NCBI GenBank assembly: GCA_030562195.1
Contig: JAUJPP010000002.1
Span: 3,658,001 to 3,722,000, forward strand
Reading direction: 5' to 3'
Source: Nipponacmea schrenckii
Taxonomy: Eukaryota; Mollusca; Gastropoda; Lottiidae
DNA: 64,000 bases
Part shown: positions 23,506-38,500 of the stretch, piece after piece
Numbering within the stretch: position 1 is the stretch's first letter
Layout of the letters: each line of letters begins with the position of its first letter
The notes under the pieces: generated by a model
The model's input: only the letters and a program-made list of their open reading frames with translations
What the model was told of the DNA's origin: nothing
The model's database searches: none
Translations under genes and position numbers: made by a program

Positions 23506-26500
23506 TTAACTTCCAGTGTGTAATCTCATTAATCTTTTAATCCTTCTGACAACAGCTTCTGTAAATCCAAAATGTGTTCTACTCTTCACATACACCTAAA
23601 GAAAAAAAAATTCATAATACAATAAAACTTGTATATATAGATAATAACTAATATATTTATTAAAAATTGTGCCTTATTAGAAAACACCTTGTACAATGCA
23701 TTACATAATTGATTTAACTTGATGATTGTTACCATTGATTGATATTTCCAATGGTATTTGAAACTTGTTGATTGTTTCCATTGATTGATATTTCCAATGG
23801 TTTTGAAACTTGTTGATTGTTACCATTGATTGATATTTCCAATGGTATTAGAAACTTGTTGGTTGTTACCATTGATTGATATTTCCAATGGTATTTGAAA
23901 CTTGTTGATTGTTACCATTGATTGATATTTCCAAATGGTATTTGAAACTTGTTGATTGTTACCATTGATTGATATTTCCAATGGTATTTGAAACTTGATG
24001 ATTGTTACCATTGATTGATATTTCCAATGGTATTTGAAACTTGATGATTGTTACCATTGATTGATATTTCCAATGGTATTTGAAACTTGATGATTGTTAC
24101 CATTGACTGATATTTCCAATGGTATTCGAAACTTGTTGATTGTTACCATTGATTGATATTTCCAATGGTATCTGAAAGTTGTTGATTGTTACCTTTGATT
24201 GATATTTCCAATGGTATAATCAACTCATCTGAGGTTGCATACAGTTTAAAATAGTTGACAAATTATATTATACATGGTGTAAAATTACAATCTTATTATC
24301 TTAAGAGCAATCAGCTTATGATATTGTGGATAGCATCAGAAGAAAAAAAAAATTATAATTAAATTACACCAAGGACAAGTCAAAAACAACAAATTAAAAA
24401 CAAACAAAATCCAAATTCCAAATTATCAAACTTCACTTACTTGGTTGATTTCCAGTATCTTTTTAAACAGTGATTCATTTATAATATTAGGTGAAGTTTT
24501 CTTTAATATTTCTATTTCTTCTTTAGTCACACCATTTAAACTTTCATTATTCAATGTAGAATAATTTTTAAGATGTTGTTCTAGTATACAATTAGTAGCT
24601 GTTAGATCTAAAAAGATAAATGCAATGGTGTGTACATCTTTCTTCCCATGTTCAGCTTTGTTTTCACTTCAATATATAATGTTTTTTGCAAAAAGAACAA
24701 ATGATAGCCTAGCAGGATACCCCCACTTTAAAATATAATTTCTGTTTTAACACAGGTTGAAACTCCAACATTATTTAGTTCTAATCCAAGATCTCATTGA
24801 TATACATGATTTCATCACATTTCATTCAAATCAGATGAAAACACTGTAGTCTCTATCATGCTCATAAGCAATTCTGGACAGACGGAGGGACTAAATCTAA
24901 ATCTTTGATAAAACCTTATACATCTCATTTTCAATAAATATCCACAGTGAACAGCTATCTAGTGGAATAATTAACTTTGAAAACACCGAATACCTACCCT
25001 GCAGACGTCGTATTTGATTCTGTCGTTTTATATGTGATTGATATATTTGTGGTTGTTGAGATACAGGAACACAATGTAATAGATAATATTCTAGATGTCT
25101 CCATACGATAAATAAACAGTTCTCTATTATAACTGATTATTGTAATTAAGGCTCAATAATAACAATAACATATAACCATATAATATGTGACAGAGTAGAA
25201 AATTGTTTTCAGCTATTATACCTCAAGATTAAGATCTCAAGAGGAAAGTGGAAAATATCTTGACCCATAACGTCATTCAACTGATTTAGTCTTTTAATGG
25301 ACTCTCATTATGTCTGGGTCTTTTATTTCTATGATGTAAGAACAACGCAATATTTTCGAATTTTACAGACCCTTTAATAAGGGTATGAAAATACATGGAG
25401 CATGTAAACAAGTTCACATTCCTTGTTGTTACAGCTAGTCTTAAATATGAATAATGAAGGGAATCTCACTATAGAGGTGTGGCCAAGGACAAGCTAGGTG
25501 AGATATCATCTTTGTAAAAAAGATTGTTTTGCAAGTAGTGGCCATATTATTGAAAACCTAACTTGAGAGGCTTTAAGAATTAAGTCATGTGATTGGTCAT
25601 AAAAATTGATTCATATTCATTTTTTTCTTATCCAAAGGAATTACTGTATTCCTTAAAATCTGGATTTTATCTAATGAAAGAAACAACTATATTAAACAAG
25701 AATAATTCTCAAATAATGGTAGAAAAGGACAGCTTTCTATGGTGAATATATCTACTTTCACTTGTAACTTTTTCTAACCATACATTCAGTATAAAGGATA
25801 CAAGCTAAATGTTGTAATTCTTGTGATTTAGACTTCACTATCTGTTGCAATCTTTTTTTTGCCAACATTTGTTTCTGTTGAGAAGACATCTTTTCATTGG
25901 AAATAACATTGGAAAACTAAAATAGAATATAACAAGGCGTTGTAGAAAGGAATTCTAAGAGATCACTTTTGCATATTTGGTTTGTAGACAAGATTTACCA
26001 AAAGGTCTTTTCATAATACATGGTATGATAAAGATATTTTGTAATTTCTTTTATTTTCCTTATCTTATATTTTCCTGCAAAATTTTTGAAGGTGTTTAAT
26101 CAGTTAATGTAATTTGTTCTGCCCCCCTCACAGTAATCGATGCCCCGCCCCACTCCCCTTTACCATTTATGAGCTACTCTTTAGCACCTTATGGGCTGTC
26201 AAACATGCAGTGTGCAATAGGGGTAATTTTGCCAGGAAAGCTACAGTGAATACAAACCTCTTTTAAATCTTCTGTTGTAAGATCTGTTAAAGTGGATAAT
26301 TTTTGTACATGTTGTCTATGACTATCAAATACAGCCATAAAATTATTAGTACTTTGTTTTAATTGGTAGATTACTACACCAAGATTAGGTACTTGACTAC
26401 TAGTACTTGATAAACTACTGATGGAATAATCTACAAATCAATAAAACACATAACATGTAATTACATATGAAAAATGTAACTGGCTAGCACAGACTATTTT

Positions 26501-29500
26501 AATAATCACAAGCTGACGTCCTTTGTAAAAACTGCTCGCATATGCTCTCTGCTATATGTATCTGGATTGATTTTTCAAAATGACACCTGGTTAATCTACA
26601 ATAAATTACAAATCTCCTCAAGAGATATTTCAAATATTACGCCATAAATAAAGTTATATTAGAGATTGAATTGTTTCAATATATTTGTATTCAATGGTTT
26701 GTATATAAATCATGACAGTTAACTTCACAGTTCAGTGATGGAAGAAAGGATTAACTTGACAACATTCAAGAATACAACAAAATATAAGAAAACTTACTAT
26801 CTAATGTATTAAGGTCTCTAGCACTTGCTTCTTCTAAACTTGGTCCAAATAATATTCTACTAAACTGACTTGTTGGTGCTGGAAAAAAATATATATGAAT
26901 TGGCTTTAATACAAACAATTGCAGAAGTAATGTCAAGTCCTCATTTTTCAGAGAATAATTTTGGATACATTCTACTCTTCTGCACATAATGGGCTTATGA
27001 CGATGGTTAAAGCCATGCAGTGCGCAATGAAGGAAATTTTGCCAGGACACAGTGGCATAAGCCTACTCTTTTTGTGATTTCCATCTGTTGACATATCTTT
27101 AATGTGCACAGTCTCTAGCACACAGGGCATGGGTTTATTGTCCCATAAGAACAACTAGACACTTTTTCCATGTCAGTCCTTCTGATCTCCAATACTGAAA
27201 GTTCATCTCGACCTTTGTCAGTATTGAATCCCAGATCTTCAAGTTAGCAAGCGAGCATCTTCCCCACTGACCCACCAGGGCTGCTTTTTGGAGATAATAT
27301 AAGTAATGAGATAATTGAACTGGTGAAAAGGTTCTATAACCAAATGAGATAGTAATATACCTGATTCAGTTAGTAAAGATCGACAATAAGCTAGAAGATT
27401 AGATGATATTTCTTGTATTGCTAGTTTAATATCAGCCTGTATATCACCATTAGTACTCTCTGATTCATCTATTGATTTCAACTGTTTATTATATCTCTCA
27501 GAAAAACAGTAACGTGGTAACAGAGTAATCATCTGACGCTGTATTCTAGCACGATGACCTTTGAACTCTATTATAGCAGTTTGATTGTCCAGGTATTCTG
27601 AACCCAGATCAGCTGTAAAATAAAAACATAAATAAGATTTAATTCTGGTATCAAGAAAACTTTTTAATGCTGGAACCTATCAATTCCAAATACTCAAGCC
27701 TATGATATCAATAGACATGAAATGATTTAAATAGTCAACCTAGATCATTCAAGATGGTATTGAATGAAATAGAGAGGGGCCATATTCTTGAAAACTGAAA
27801 AATGGTAAAATCCAGATTTTAAGAAATACAGTAATCTGATTGGATACTAAAACCTCACTTCAAATTTTAGTGAATGACCAATCAGATTACTGTAACACTA
27901 AAATCAAGCTAAGTTTTCGATAATAAAGCCCCAGGTGCATGTGGAAAGAGAAACTCTTCTGTTCTTAACAGCGCATTGGATCCACTGACTGTGCCACTAA
28001 GACAGCATTTCTGACTTCAGAGATAAATACTGTTCAAGCTTCGACAAACTAGCTAAAAAAACAAACAAAAACCCTTTTTTCTGTGCATTGATACAGTCCA
28101 GAATGACATGAAAGGAGTTTTTCTACCTAAGTGAGCTATAAAAGACAAATCATGCCATGCAGTGTGCAATAATGGAAATTTCGCAAACAGCTTTTGTGTC
28201 ACTATTACAATTTCCCCCTATACAAAAATTAACGATCATAAAATGACATACATGTATATAGCTGAAATTTAACCCCCTCAGCAGAGAAAGAAAGCTTTAA
28301 ACTGACATTCTATTTAATATTTCAATACTTACTATGATAGTTGGCTCTAGCTATTAAAGCTGTAGTAAGAGCTAATTCTTTTAAAGCTGGTAATGACAGG
28401 CTGGGACCTCTATCTTTTAATATGGTAGTAAACACTTCATTGTGGGTCACAACAAACAGCATAACTTGGGCGGCAATGTCTTTACTTTCTACACCGACTG
28501 ACGTCAAGATAGCCAACCCCAGTTTTAATGCTGATGATAACAATATACGATATCGCGCTAATGGACTGGGTATAAACTCATCATCACATCTCTCGTGTAA
28601 ACTTGCTGATCTATAAAATAAATTACTATTTACTGATAAATGAAAAAAAAAATCTACATTAGTCAAAATCTCATCAAAATCAGGGATTGATATTTGTAAC
28701 AAGTTCTGTTTTCTGACAAAAGGGAAATCTTGGATCCTATAGTCTGAACTACAGAACTGTTTGACAGCTGACATTTTATGGAGACCACTAGGTGATCTTT
28801 TGATGGAACGTAGACCTTTTTGACAGCTGACAACGTAAAGAGACTACTAGGTGATCTTCTAATGGAACTTTGTAGAACTTTTTGACACCTGACACTTTAT
28901 CGAGAACACAAGGTGATCTTTTGATGGAACTTTGTAGACATTCTTGACAGCAGACAATTTAAGGAGACCACTGGATAAAATTTTGACATTTCTTAACCCT
29001 CAACCTCATGGAACTTGTTTTGAAACGTTATGTTCCCATGTATTAGAGAAGTATTTATCCCATAAGTATAATCTTATGTTATATATGCTCTGTTCTTCTT
29101 AACGTAAAATCTTTAATAAATAGAATGTTGAAAATTTTGAACACTTACTCAGTGTCTGGTCGTAAATCAAAGAATTGACAAGCGGACAGTTTCTGCATCA
29201 TACCACATCTGATTAATAGATGAGCACCAGCTGTAGTCTCACCAAATCTGGTTAATAAACTCTATAAGTGAAAGAAATAGATGACAACATACCTCCATCT
29301 TGAAACTGAGAACTTAAGAGATACGGAGAGGATTGATATAGGCATCTGCCTGTTCTCCAATCCTTTTTCAACTTGAAATAAAATATTGTTTAAATAAAAA
29401 AAAACTTATGAGATAGGGGTAGGTTTATCTCTGACATTCTTAAGAACAACAGTACATCCTTTGGATTCCCTTACTATAATGGGCACAGGAAATGTGGACA

Positions 29501-32500
29501 AAGATCACTTACCATTTTAGACTGGTATATGTACATGGCTCGAATCTGTTCTGGATTAGGACGTAATAATTTCTGAAGTTCAAGGTCATCTTGTAGTAAA
29601 CTGTCCACTAAGTGTTGTAAATATCCCTTGCCACTTAAATAGGCCATCCATTGTTGATAGACATCCATTGACACTATCATATCTAGTACAGATAGAGCTA
29701 ACATCTACAATGTAAATAAAGTGACATGTTTGGAACTGAATTTTTCATGAATCCTGGAATCTCAAATATAAATTAGGGGCAAATTTTTAGGGGAATTTGT
29801 TTTTATTGATGGTTGGAGATTCTTTTTTTATGAAAAGGTATCAACATATATTTAGCTATTTATTTTAAAACACCAAATGCTTATTGTTAGGTGTAAGAAA
29901 ACCAAGGAAAGGATCTAAGCAACATAAAAACCCTATTGTAAAGAAATGTGTCTTCTACTTTTTCTGAAGGTTTCAACTAATAATATTGAGGCTTTAACAT
30001 TAAAACAGGGTCACACTGCTTGATTAACATGCAATTTTTAATTAATACAAATTTAATTTGATCAAGTATATGACATACTTAAAAACTTAAAAAATATGTG
30101 CATACTTCCCCATTTTAACTAATATGAAGGGGAAAAAAGCTTATTTTCAACTATCCTATCCCAAGTAATTCGGACTTTTCTATGGTGTATACATTAAAAT
30201 AAAATCAAACATCAAAAGTGAAAGGTGGTTTCATAAATATTACAATCCATGATATAGTTATATCCCAATTTCCTATCGGTCTTCACTTCTTCTGGTATAT
30301 TCATAATCAATTGCAGATCTATATTTTCGTCTTATTTTCATTTTGCAAAGTGTTAGAATGTGGTCATCCTTTAGTGAAAGAACAAGATAACATTAGAAGT
30401 CATCTTACCCGTCCAATATCATGTCCATCACAGGCATCTTTACAAACAACGTCCATAAAATTATCACCATAGCCCATAATAGTTGTGATATTTTCTTTAG
30501 CTAGTTGTTCATATTCGGTATCAGAGGTTCCTAACACACGGCTTACTGTACTTCTATCTTCTATAGATTAATATAACAACATACAACAATTTATTTTGGA
30601 TAATATCAGTATTCTGAAAAATTATACTGATTACTTATGATGAAAACAACAGCTCCGAAAAAAAGTATAAAGTTGATATTTCAATTTTTTTGAAGCTGAC
30701 TTACAGACTAGACCCATCATATACGAAACTATGTTTTGAATCTCTACTTCAACTTAATAAGGTGAATTGGCCATAATATTTAATTTTAAGTTTTAGTGGA
30801 TAATTTTGGACACACGTGGATTTGAAATTTTGACATTGAACATTGAACATAATAAATGAAAAGCTTACTTATAACGCCTAGTTTCTACAACTAAGCATTA
30901 TTAGTCAAACAACATCCCTTGAAGGACAATTTTGAGACCAACCTTTATTTTGTACTGGTTGAGGTTTTTGAGCTATTTGTAAATAATACAACAATGCACC
31001 ATATAAATTAGCTCTTACTCTCTGTGATCCAGCACCTATAAATATAGAAGCATAATAAACTCATATTTCAATCTCTAAAACTGTGTCAATAAACACTAGC
31101 ATAATCTTTCTGTTTCTTTCAGCCATTTTTTCGATCTTGATTTAGGTCTTGAATAAATGTAATTGTCTTGATGAAGTACTACAAATGTATAAAAATCACA
31201 CACTCCCTTCAAATATACTTCAAACTTTAATTTTCACTTTCTACTTTTACATTTGTCTTTTACAGGTCTCAAGAAAAGATGATTAGTCTTTTTAACTTTC
31301 AACCTTGAATTATTCCCAACACAAATCAAATGGATTTGAAGACTCAAATTCACAAGTGAGCTGTGAACACTATCACTGATTTAGTTTAACTAATAAATAA
31401 TCTCATGTATGAGAGTAAAGGTATGATTGGTCGAATGGATGGCGAGCCATTAAGAACTACTGAAGTTATATAACGTAACATTACAATCACAGGTTTCAGC
31501 TTTTATAGCAAGAGTATTTCTTGGTTTCTCTCTTTACTTACTAGTTTTAAGTATGTAATCAAGTAAGCCTTTAAGAACAAGTTGAAGTGAAGTAGCAAAC
31601 AAAGTTCTAGATCCTGCAGATTGACTCCATGTTGATTTAGTTATACCAACAGTCATTCCATCACCAGGATGTTGAGCATTGGCTGTTTGTAAACTCTTCT
31701 CTAATTGGCTAACATTGGATATGAAACACTGGAGTAGATTGGCCATCAGTGTTAATACCACACCAGCAACAGGAGCAGTTAACTCTGGTAAGGAATCTTC
31801 TTTGGAAACCTGAAAAAAGAAATTATCATGTATACTAATGTAGCACTTGATTGGTAGCACTTGAAGTTATATTGACTGGTGTTCTTGACTTTTAAGGTGA
31901 ATAAAATTGAAATAAACAGACATTGCAAATTTACTCTTCTATTCCTATTTCTGCCATTTTGAATTTTGTCTACACCTCTCTTTTTTTTCCAGCACATTCT
32001 GAACCCTGTTCCAAATTGTTGATTTCCTAAACATGCAGAACTAACCAATTGAGTGCCCTTAATTACTGGAATATGTTAATTTGATGTTCTATGCTTTATC
32101 AATGTTCTCCATGATAAAATACGAACATGAAAGAAATGAAACATCGCGCACATGGTCATAAGACATGAGTTTTGGGATTTGTAAGCAACAATTAGACAGA
32201 GGAAAGTTTGTTTTAAAACTACAATTAATCTCACCAGGTTTATTACTGATGCCATTTATAACTTGGTTGAAAATTGATGACTTCTTCTACATGATAAAAA
32301 GTGTATCACAAAATTAAAACTGCACTGCTATGAGCTAGCAGACTCCTTAAACAAAATGCATTTATCTCACCTTGAGCAGAAGATCTTGTAGTAGTTCAAA
32401 GATGACTATCTCTCTAGTTTCACCATTCAGAACATCTTCTGGGCAAGAACTTAATAACACTTCAGCTACCTGTCTCCATGATTCAAATGATTGTCTTTTG

Positions 32501-35500
32501 GTATATAAGTTACCTCGAACTTTGTTACGTAACACTACTGTTGCCAATATTTGTTGAATTTCCTGTAAAAAAAAAACGCATCAGTTTTCCAGGAAAAAAA
32601 ATTTGTGTACTTTGTGTTACCTGACATTAGTATTCTGTGTACGTCTTTTTACGATTTTTGATAGTGACGTCACTGATGACATAAAATGCAGTTTTAGTAA
32701 GCTGAAAATTATATATTATGCTCCAAACCAATGCTCCAGTGTCATGAAAAAGTTAAAACTCTCTAAACTTTAGAGAATTGTTTCCCAATCACTTCACAGG
32801 AAGAGAGCTATGACTTGGTTCTTATCAAAACATTAACAATATTTAGAAGCACATATAAAGAAAAAAAAAACAAAGACAATATCAAGAAGTGAGTTGTACC
32901 ATTATATCGCCTTTGTAATTCTTGTTATAAATTATTACAAGTTTCAAAGACATGAGTAGATAATTCACCTACCCCCATGATTAAAGGTCTCTGTCCAGCC
33001 ATCAAGGAACCTTGTTGATTATTGAGTTCACTGACTAATATTCTATGTAAGGATCTAACATCACAATATATGACATCATTCTCTGTCTTGCCCTCACAGT
33101 TAGATATCACTTGTTCTATTAACTTGGGATCAAAGAAGTCAAGCTGTAATTGTTCTGGATATTCTTGACTAAATGTCACAGAATCTAGCAGACACAGTAA
33201 CTTTCTTCTTGTTCTTTTACCTAAAAACAGTGTAAATTTGAATATGGATTAAGCCTATGCTTAACAATTTTATACGCCTTTTTGCTCTTTAAGTAAAAAT
33301 ATTTTTCATCCAGACCAAAATCGGCAGTCGTCCAGGATAATGAAAGATGAAATGAAAATGTCCAAAACTGTAGCCTCATGTGTAACTCAATTCAAATGTA
33401 ATAAAAAGTAGAGAAATAACAGATCAAACGTTAACAAAAATAAATAATTCTAAAAAAGTTCTTTAATAAAAGAAGATATGAAGAAAAAAAACGAAAAATA
33501 ATATGTTGCTTTTCTATACAATTTTAACCTTCACTATTACAAGCAGAAAGTCTTTTGCTCATAACTTTGTCTGCTTAGGTCTTTACAAACTCTGCATGGA
33601 ATATCAGAGTCATTTATTGTAAAGCAAGAGGAAAGATAGGAAACTAACCTGACCGAGCGATTGTTTTATTCTGTGAAGCTGTACCACTAACAAACATGGA
33701 GGTTTCTCTATCCCATCCTGATACATCTATAACATCCTCTATTCCACCATTTTGATAACCTAACATATTTAAATTTAAAAAATCAGACTTTAGAAATAAG
33801 ATGAATGGAATTTTACATCCTCCTCTTCTGCTTAGATTTGAGAAAAGGGATGTTTCTTTTTTCAAAGGAATACTACCTCGTAGAATGGACTTAAAACTTG
33901 ATAACCAACTGTCATGAGTAAAGAATTAAAAAACACAATATATCAATCAAACTAAAGTGACAAAAAAAAAATAACAAGCAACAACTCACCAGCATGATCT
34001 TCTGTATCATCTAATAGTAAATATAGCAATCTCTGTGTGTGGGAACGTTGTCTATTTAAACTGGTTAACCTCAACTCAATAGCTATAGTCTTTAACAACC
34101 AGGATTGAGGGCCTACAGTATCTGCAATAAACATTTACTTTTCATTTTCTAAGTCTGTTTCAATAGTGCCAAAGATAAGGAGTTTAATAAGCATTTTCAA
34201 AATTTGTTTTTTTGAATCATTTAAGTCTAAATTTCCAGGACATTTGCGAAGACAGATATAATAACAGTTCATGTTGTCTTTAATAATACTTGCACAATAT
34301 AACATAAACAATTTCTTTTAATTACAGACTAACTGTCAATTCACAATTTCATTTGCCAAGTGATACATATCATCAACTGAGAAAGAATTCTTTCAGGTAT
34401 TTTGCATACTAACCAGTATCTGTAGATTTAAAGGGTAGATGTTGTAACTGTCGGTATAAGAAATCATGAGCTGTTCTCAGATAACGCAGGGTTGGGGATG
34501 TTGTATCTTTATTAGCACACAATACATAGATGAGATGATAGGCTAATTCAGCCAGTCTAGGTGTGTGGTGTAAACATGTTGGTCCGGTTCGACTACCTAC
34601 TCCATTATTTAATAATGTTAATATAGAATGCAGACAAGTCTTTGGTGATCCCAATACTCCTGCAACAACAAAGATAAAATTTAAATTACGTTGTTCTGTT
34701 TACTAATAATAATAAATAAAACTCTTTATTTTACAGCTGGAGTCAAAATAAGGTCCAATACACAACAATAAAAGGAATGGTATGAAAAAAAAATTGAAAA
34801 AGAAGTACACAAATATCTTGTTCCAAAAAACACAAGTACATGTGTATTAGATGGACAGATTAATGTTTATCAGCCAAATTACAAAATTCTATTTGCACCC
34901 AAACAACAGATAAGGAAATGATTTTATATAGGGGATGCTCCATGGTATTCATAGATTGTACCAAATATTCAATATAACAAACTGTGAAGACAAAATTCAA
35001 AATGACAGAAAAAGGAAATCTGAGAAACACTCAATTCTGAATGTGAAATTTTGGTTCTGTACTGCTGGATTGAAGGCAGAACAAAACAGATTACGACACC
35101 ATTTTGTGATTCAGCTTTTATAGCCTGCTGCTATTATTTGTCAACCCTCAGTGTTTCAAAGGTGAAAGGTCAAAAATGAAACTTATAGAGAAATCTGACA
35201 TAAATCTATCACTACAATTGTTGAGGTGGCAATTTTTAGCCTTTTATAAAATAATAACAACCAAAACAGGAACATCCCATGAGAATGTAACTTTATGTTA
35301 ATCAATTATTTAAAGAGAAGTACACATTTCAGTAAAAAATTATAGGACCTTAAACATTAAAGCTCAAAATCAACTTATTCAAAAATAAATGATCCGGAAA
35401 AGAAGGCGTAATAAAACCTACCTGGATCTTGAAGGTTAGTCTTGATAACAGGTTTACGTAATTCAAAACCTAACAACCAGTGAGCTAGGTTAGGGGCTGA

Positions 35501-38500
35501 TTGATCAATAGCATATAACATTAACTGTATAATATGTTGTCTTGTAGCATTCTTTATCTGAGCTGTTGTAAAATCTTCCTCTGTTGAAAAAATAAAATTG
35601 AAATCTTTACTAGGCTAATGAAAATAAACAACAGCAGTAAAAAATGAGAAAAAAATTGTAAGGACTGAAGTATCCAATCCATTTGTGTTTATTGGCCATA
35701 TATGCCGATCTATATGGACAAGTACCAAATATAATAAATCACGTACCTTCTTCTAGAACATTCTTAGTTATTCTAGGTTCAGCATCATCTATTTCTAAAC
35801 ATTCTACAAATCCTTGCATTAGATCACGATTGACATTCTTGAATAGAAAAAGCATGAAAAAATAATTTAACAGGGTTACATCTTTAGGCAATGCCAGTCA
35901 GCTCAAAACAACAAACTTGGAATATAAAACATACATACAGTATATCCTGCAGAGCGCCCGAAACCCCCCTTCAATAAGCAACCACATTAAAATGTTTTCA
36001 ATGTAATTTACGACTGATCAGCGACCACTTCATTACGCGACCACGTATTTACACTCCGAAGTAATCAAAATGACTTAATTAAGCGACCATGACACTTCTA
36101 ATTATCTCCCTTATCAAAGATCAAGTGAGGTGAGACCGTCTTTATTTCAGCGACAGTTATTGAATATTCCCTTGAATGATCTCTAAATACAGGTTCTACT
36201 GTACATAGTAAACATTACTACAGATATCTGCAAGTTCAGTGAAGATTGAAATTTGGTCTTTCACACAGCTGAACATATTATTTGGACAGTAAGTTCAATT
36301 ATAGACTTAAAAGACTTTTAGTTCCAGTTGAGTTAGGGTATATGACGGTTTATCTCAAAGGGTTAAAACAGATAAGTTGACAATAAATGAATCTTACCTC
36401 GTCTAAAGTGTACAGATGTACTAATTCTGTTTGTATTGGTGCTGATCTACACACCAAATATAATATTCTAGCTGTAGAAAATGCGTGTTCTGGTAACAAT
36501 GTGTTAAATATAACAAATCTGAAATATCATTCAACAAAATATCAAATAGACTTTTATATCCTACTGTTAACTGAGGGATAATTTTTAGAGTTAAGAGGCA
36601 TTTTGGTGATTAACCAACTACCTTTGCACTGAACTTAAAGGGATAATAGGCATAAACATAAAATTTTAAGTTCACTCAAATTTGGACAATAACAGTATAT
36701 ATTCACCAGTGGACTTACCTATACATCAAAATCCCTCTAAAATCCGATAAATCCCCAAAATAAAGTAGTTAATCATAAAACGCTTGAGCCATCCATCAAG
36801 CGATTTTCAAATCGTGTAAATATAAAGGGAAGTAACACTAACATGTGAGTTTTCACGCGTCCTTGACCCCTACTGTTGAATTCCACAATGATGTTTTAGC
36901 GTTGATTTACCAGACGCTTTTATTCTCAAACTGAATGGAATCGTCGCTGGCTCACTTTTTTTTAAAATTCCGAATATATTTTTATTGTGGCTTTTTAAAA
37001 TTTGGTAAAGTGTGGGATGCATACTTATTTAACTAATAGTCAATATGAAACACAAATATAAGCCGTAGGACGAGTGTATTCTAACGCCTATTATCCCTTT
37101 AATAATTTGATTAAGCTTTTTCAATAATTATTAAGTTTTGCATCTTTTAAAGGATTCTGTAACTTTATGACACCAGGTAAGTTCACTGATGAATATATAG
37201 TCATATTGACCATTCTTGAGAGATAAAATTTCATGTTCATGTGTTCATGCTAAGACGCAATATCCATTTAATGTCACAATTGAAACCTATTTAAATAATA
37301 TTAAAAATCAGGCGTTATTACTAACAATACCAATTGCTATATTAGAATTCATTGGAACAATGATATATCGCTCAGCCCTAAACTTATCCAGTTTGTTTTA
37401 ATAATCACTTACTAAAGAACTTACTTGGCAATGTTAACAAGATGATCAGCTTTACGAGATCTAGGATTAATAGATAATAAGAGTTTATCCATGGTAGCTA
37501 TCATAACAGATGTTCCTGAATCTCTTATCATTCTCTCAAACTTCTCCTCTTTATCCAAACTAATTTCTATCATTCTCAAACATAATAAACATGCCTTCTC
37601 TAGATCTTCTTTTCCTGTATTGAAATAGTACGATTATAAGAATTTGGGGATTTATTTAAAAAGAAAGAAAAGAAGAATAGCAATTTAGGTTCATAGTTAA
37701 ATTTTTTACTGGCTGTTCCTTGCCGTTGATCTTTCCTGGATTATCCATACACAAAAACAGATGGGTTAAATAGAATTATGAGTGAAGGTTACTCATTCAA
37801 GATCATCGGACTTTCACTCGCCAAATGAGTTTGAAATCTAGACGCCATTGGCTTGAAGTAACCAAGCAAATGCTGTCATGATAGAACAAACGCTTTAATG
37901 AACTGTACTATAGAACCTTAATATATGAAAAGGTATGAAAAAGGAATGCTGAATAGCCTGTCATTGGAATTGAAATATAATTTTAATAGAAAATATCTAA
38001 AATTTATTTCATACTTTCCACATTTCTTTTATCCGTTTCAAAAATATTTTAAATTGCCACACAAAGACTTTAATTGTTTCTAGTCTGCTCATCATTATGT
38101 ACACTCCAGTCACTCTGACACACTTCACCGACATGGCAAACCCAGTTTGACAAAATTACTGAAACTATGGACCTAGTTTGCCAGTTTATTTTTTTTCCAG
38201 ATAGACCAAGGGAAAAATAGAATTACCTAAGATATAATCTGGTAAGACAAAAGGTAAAGTGACTGTAAAGAGGTTTTCTAAATTGGTATGTATCTTAGGG
38301 ACACTGATAGCATCAATTTACAAAATTCAATCAGAAGTCAGTGGTTCTTTGTTGTTTAATGACACCACTTAAGCATAAAAACCTCTAAACAATCCCTTTA
38401 AGAATCTTGCAACAGTAAAGTCTACTGTACTCTTTTTCAACTCGATTCATCAACTAACCTGGGAAATTAGTGTAGGTTTCAAACTGCATAATCCCATCAT

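Noticed and set aside
23820..24011. Open frame coding for a repeated peptide (QVSNTI-type repeat)
   Set aside because: It is only the translation of the 46-bp minisatellite inside a NUP205 intron.
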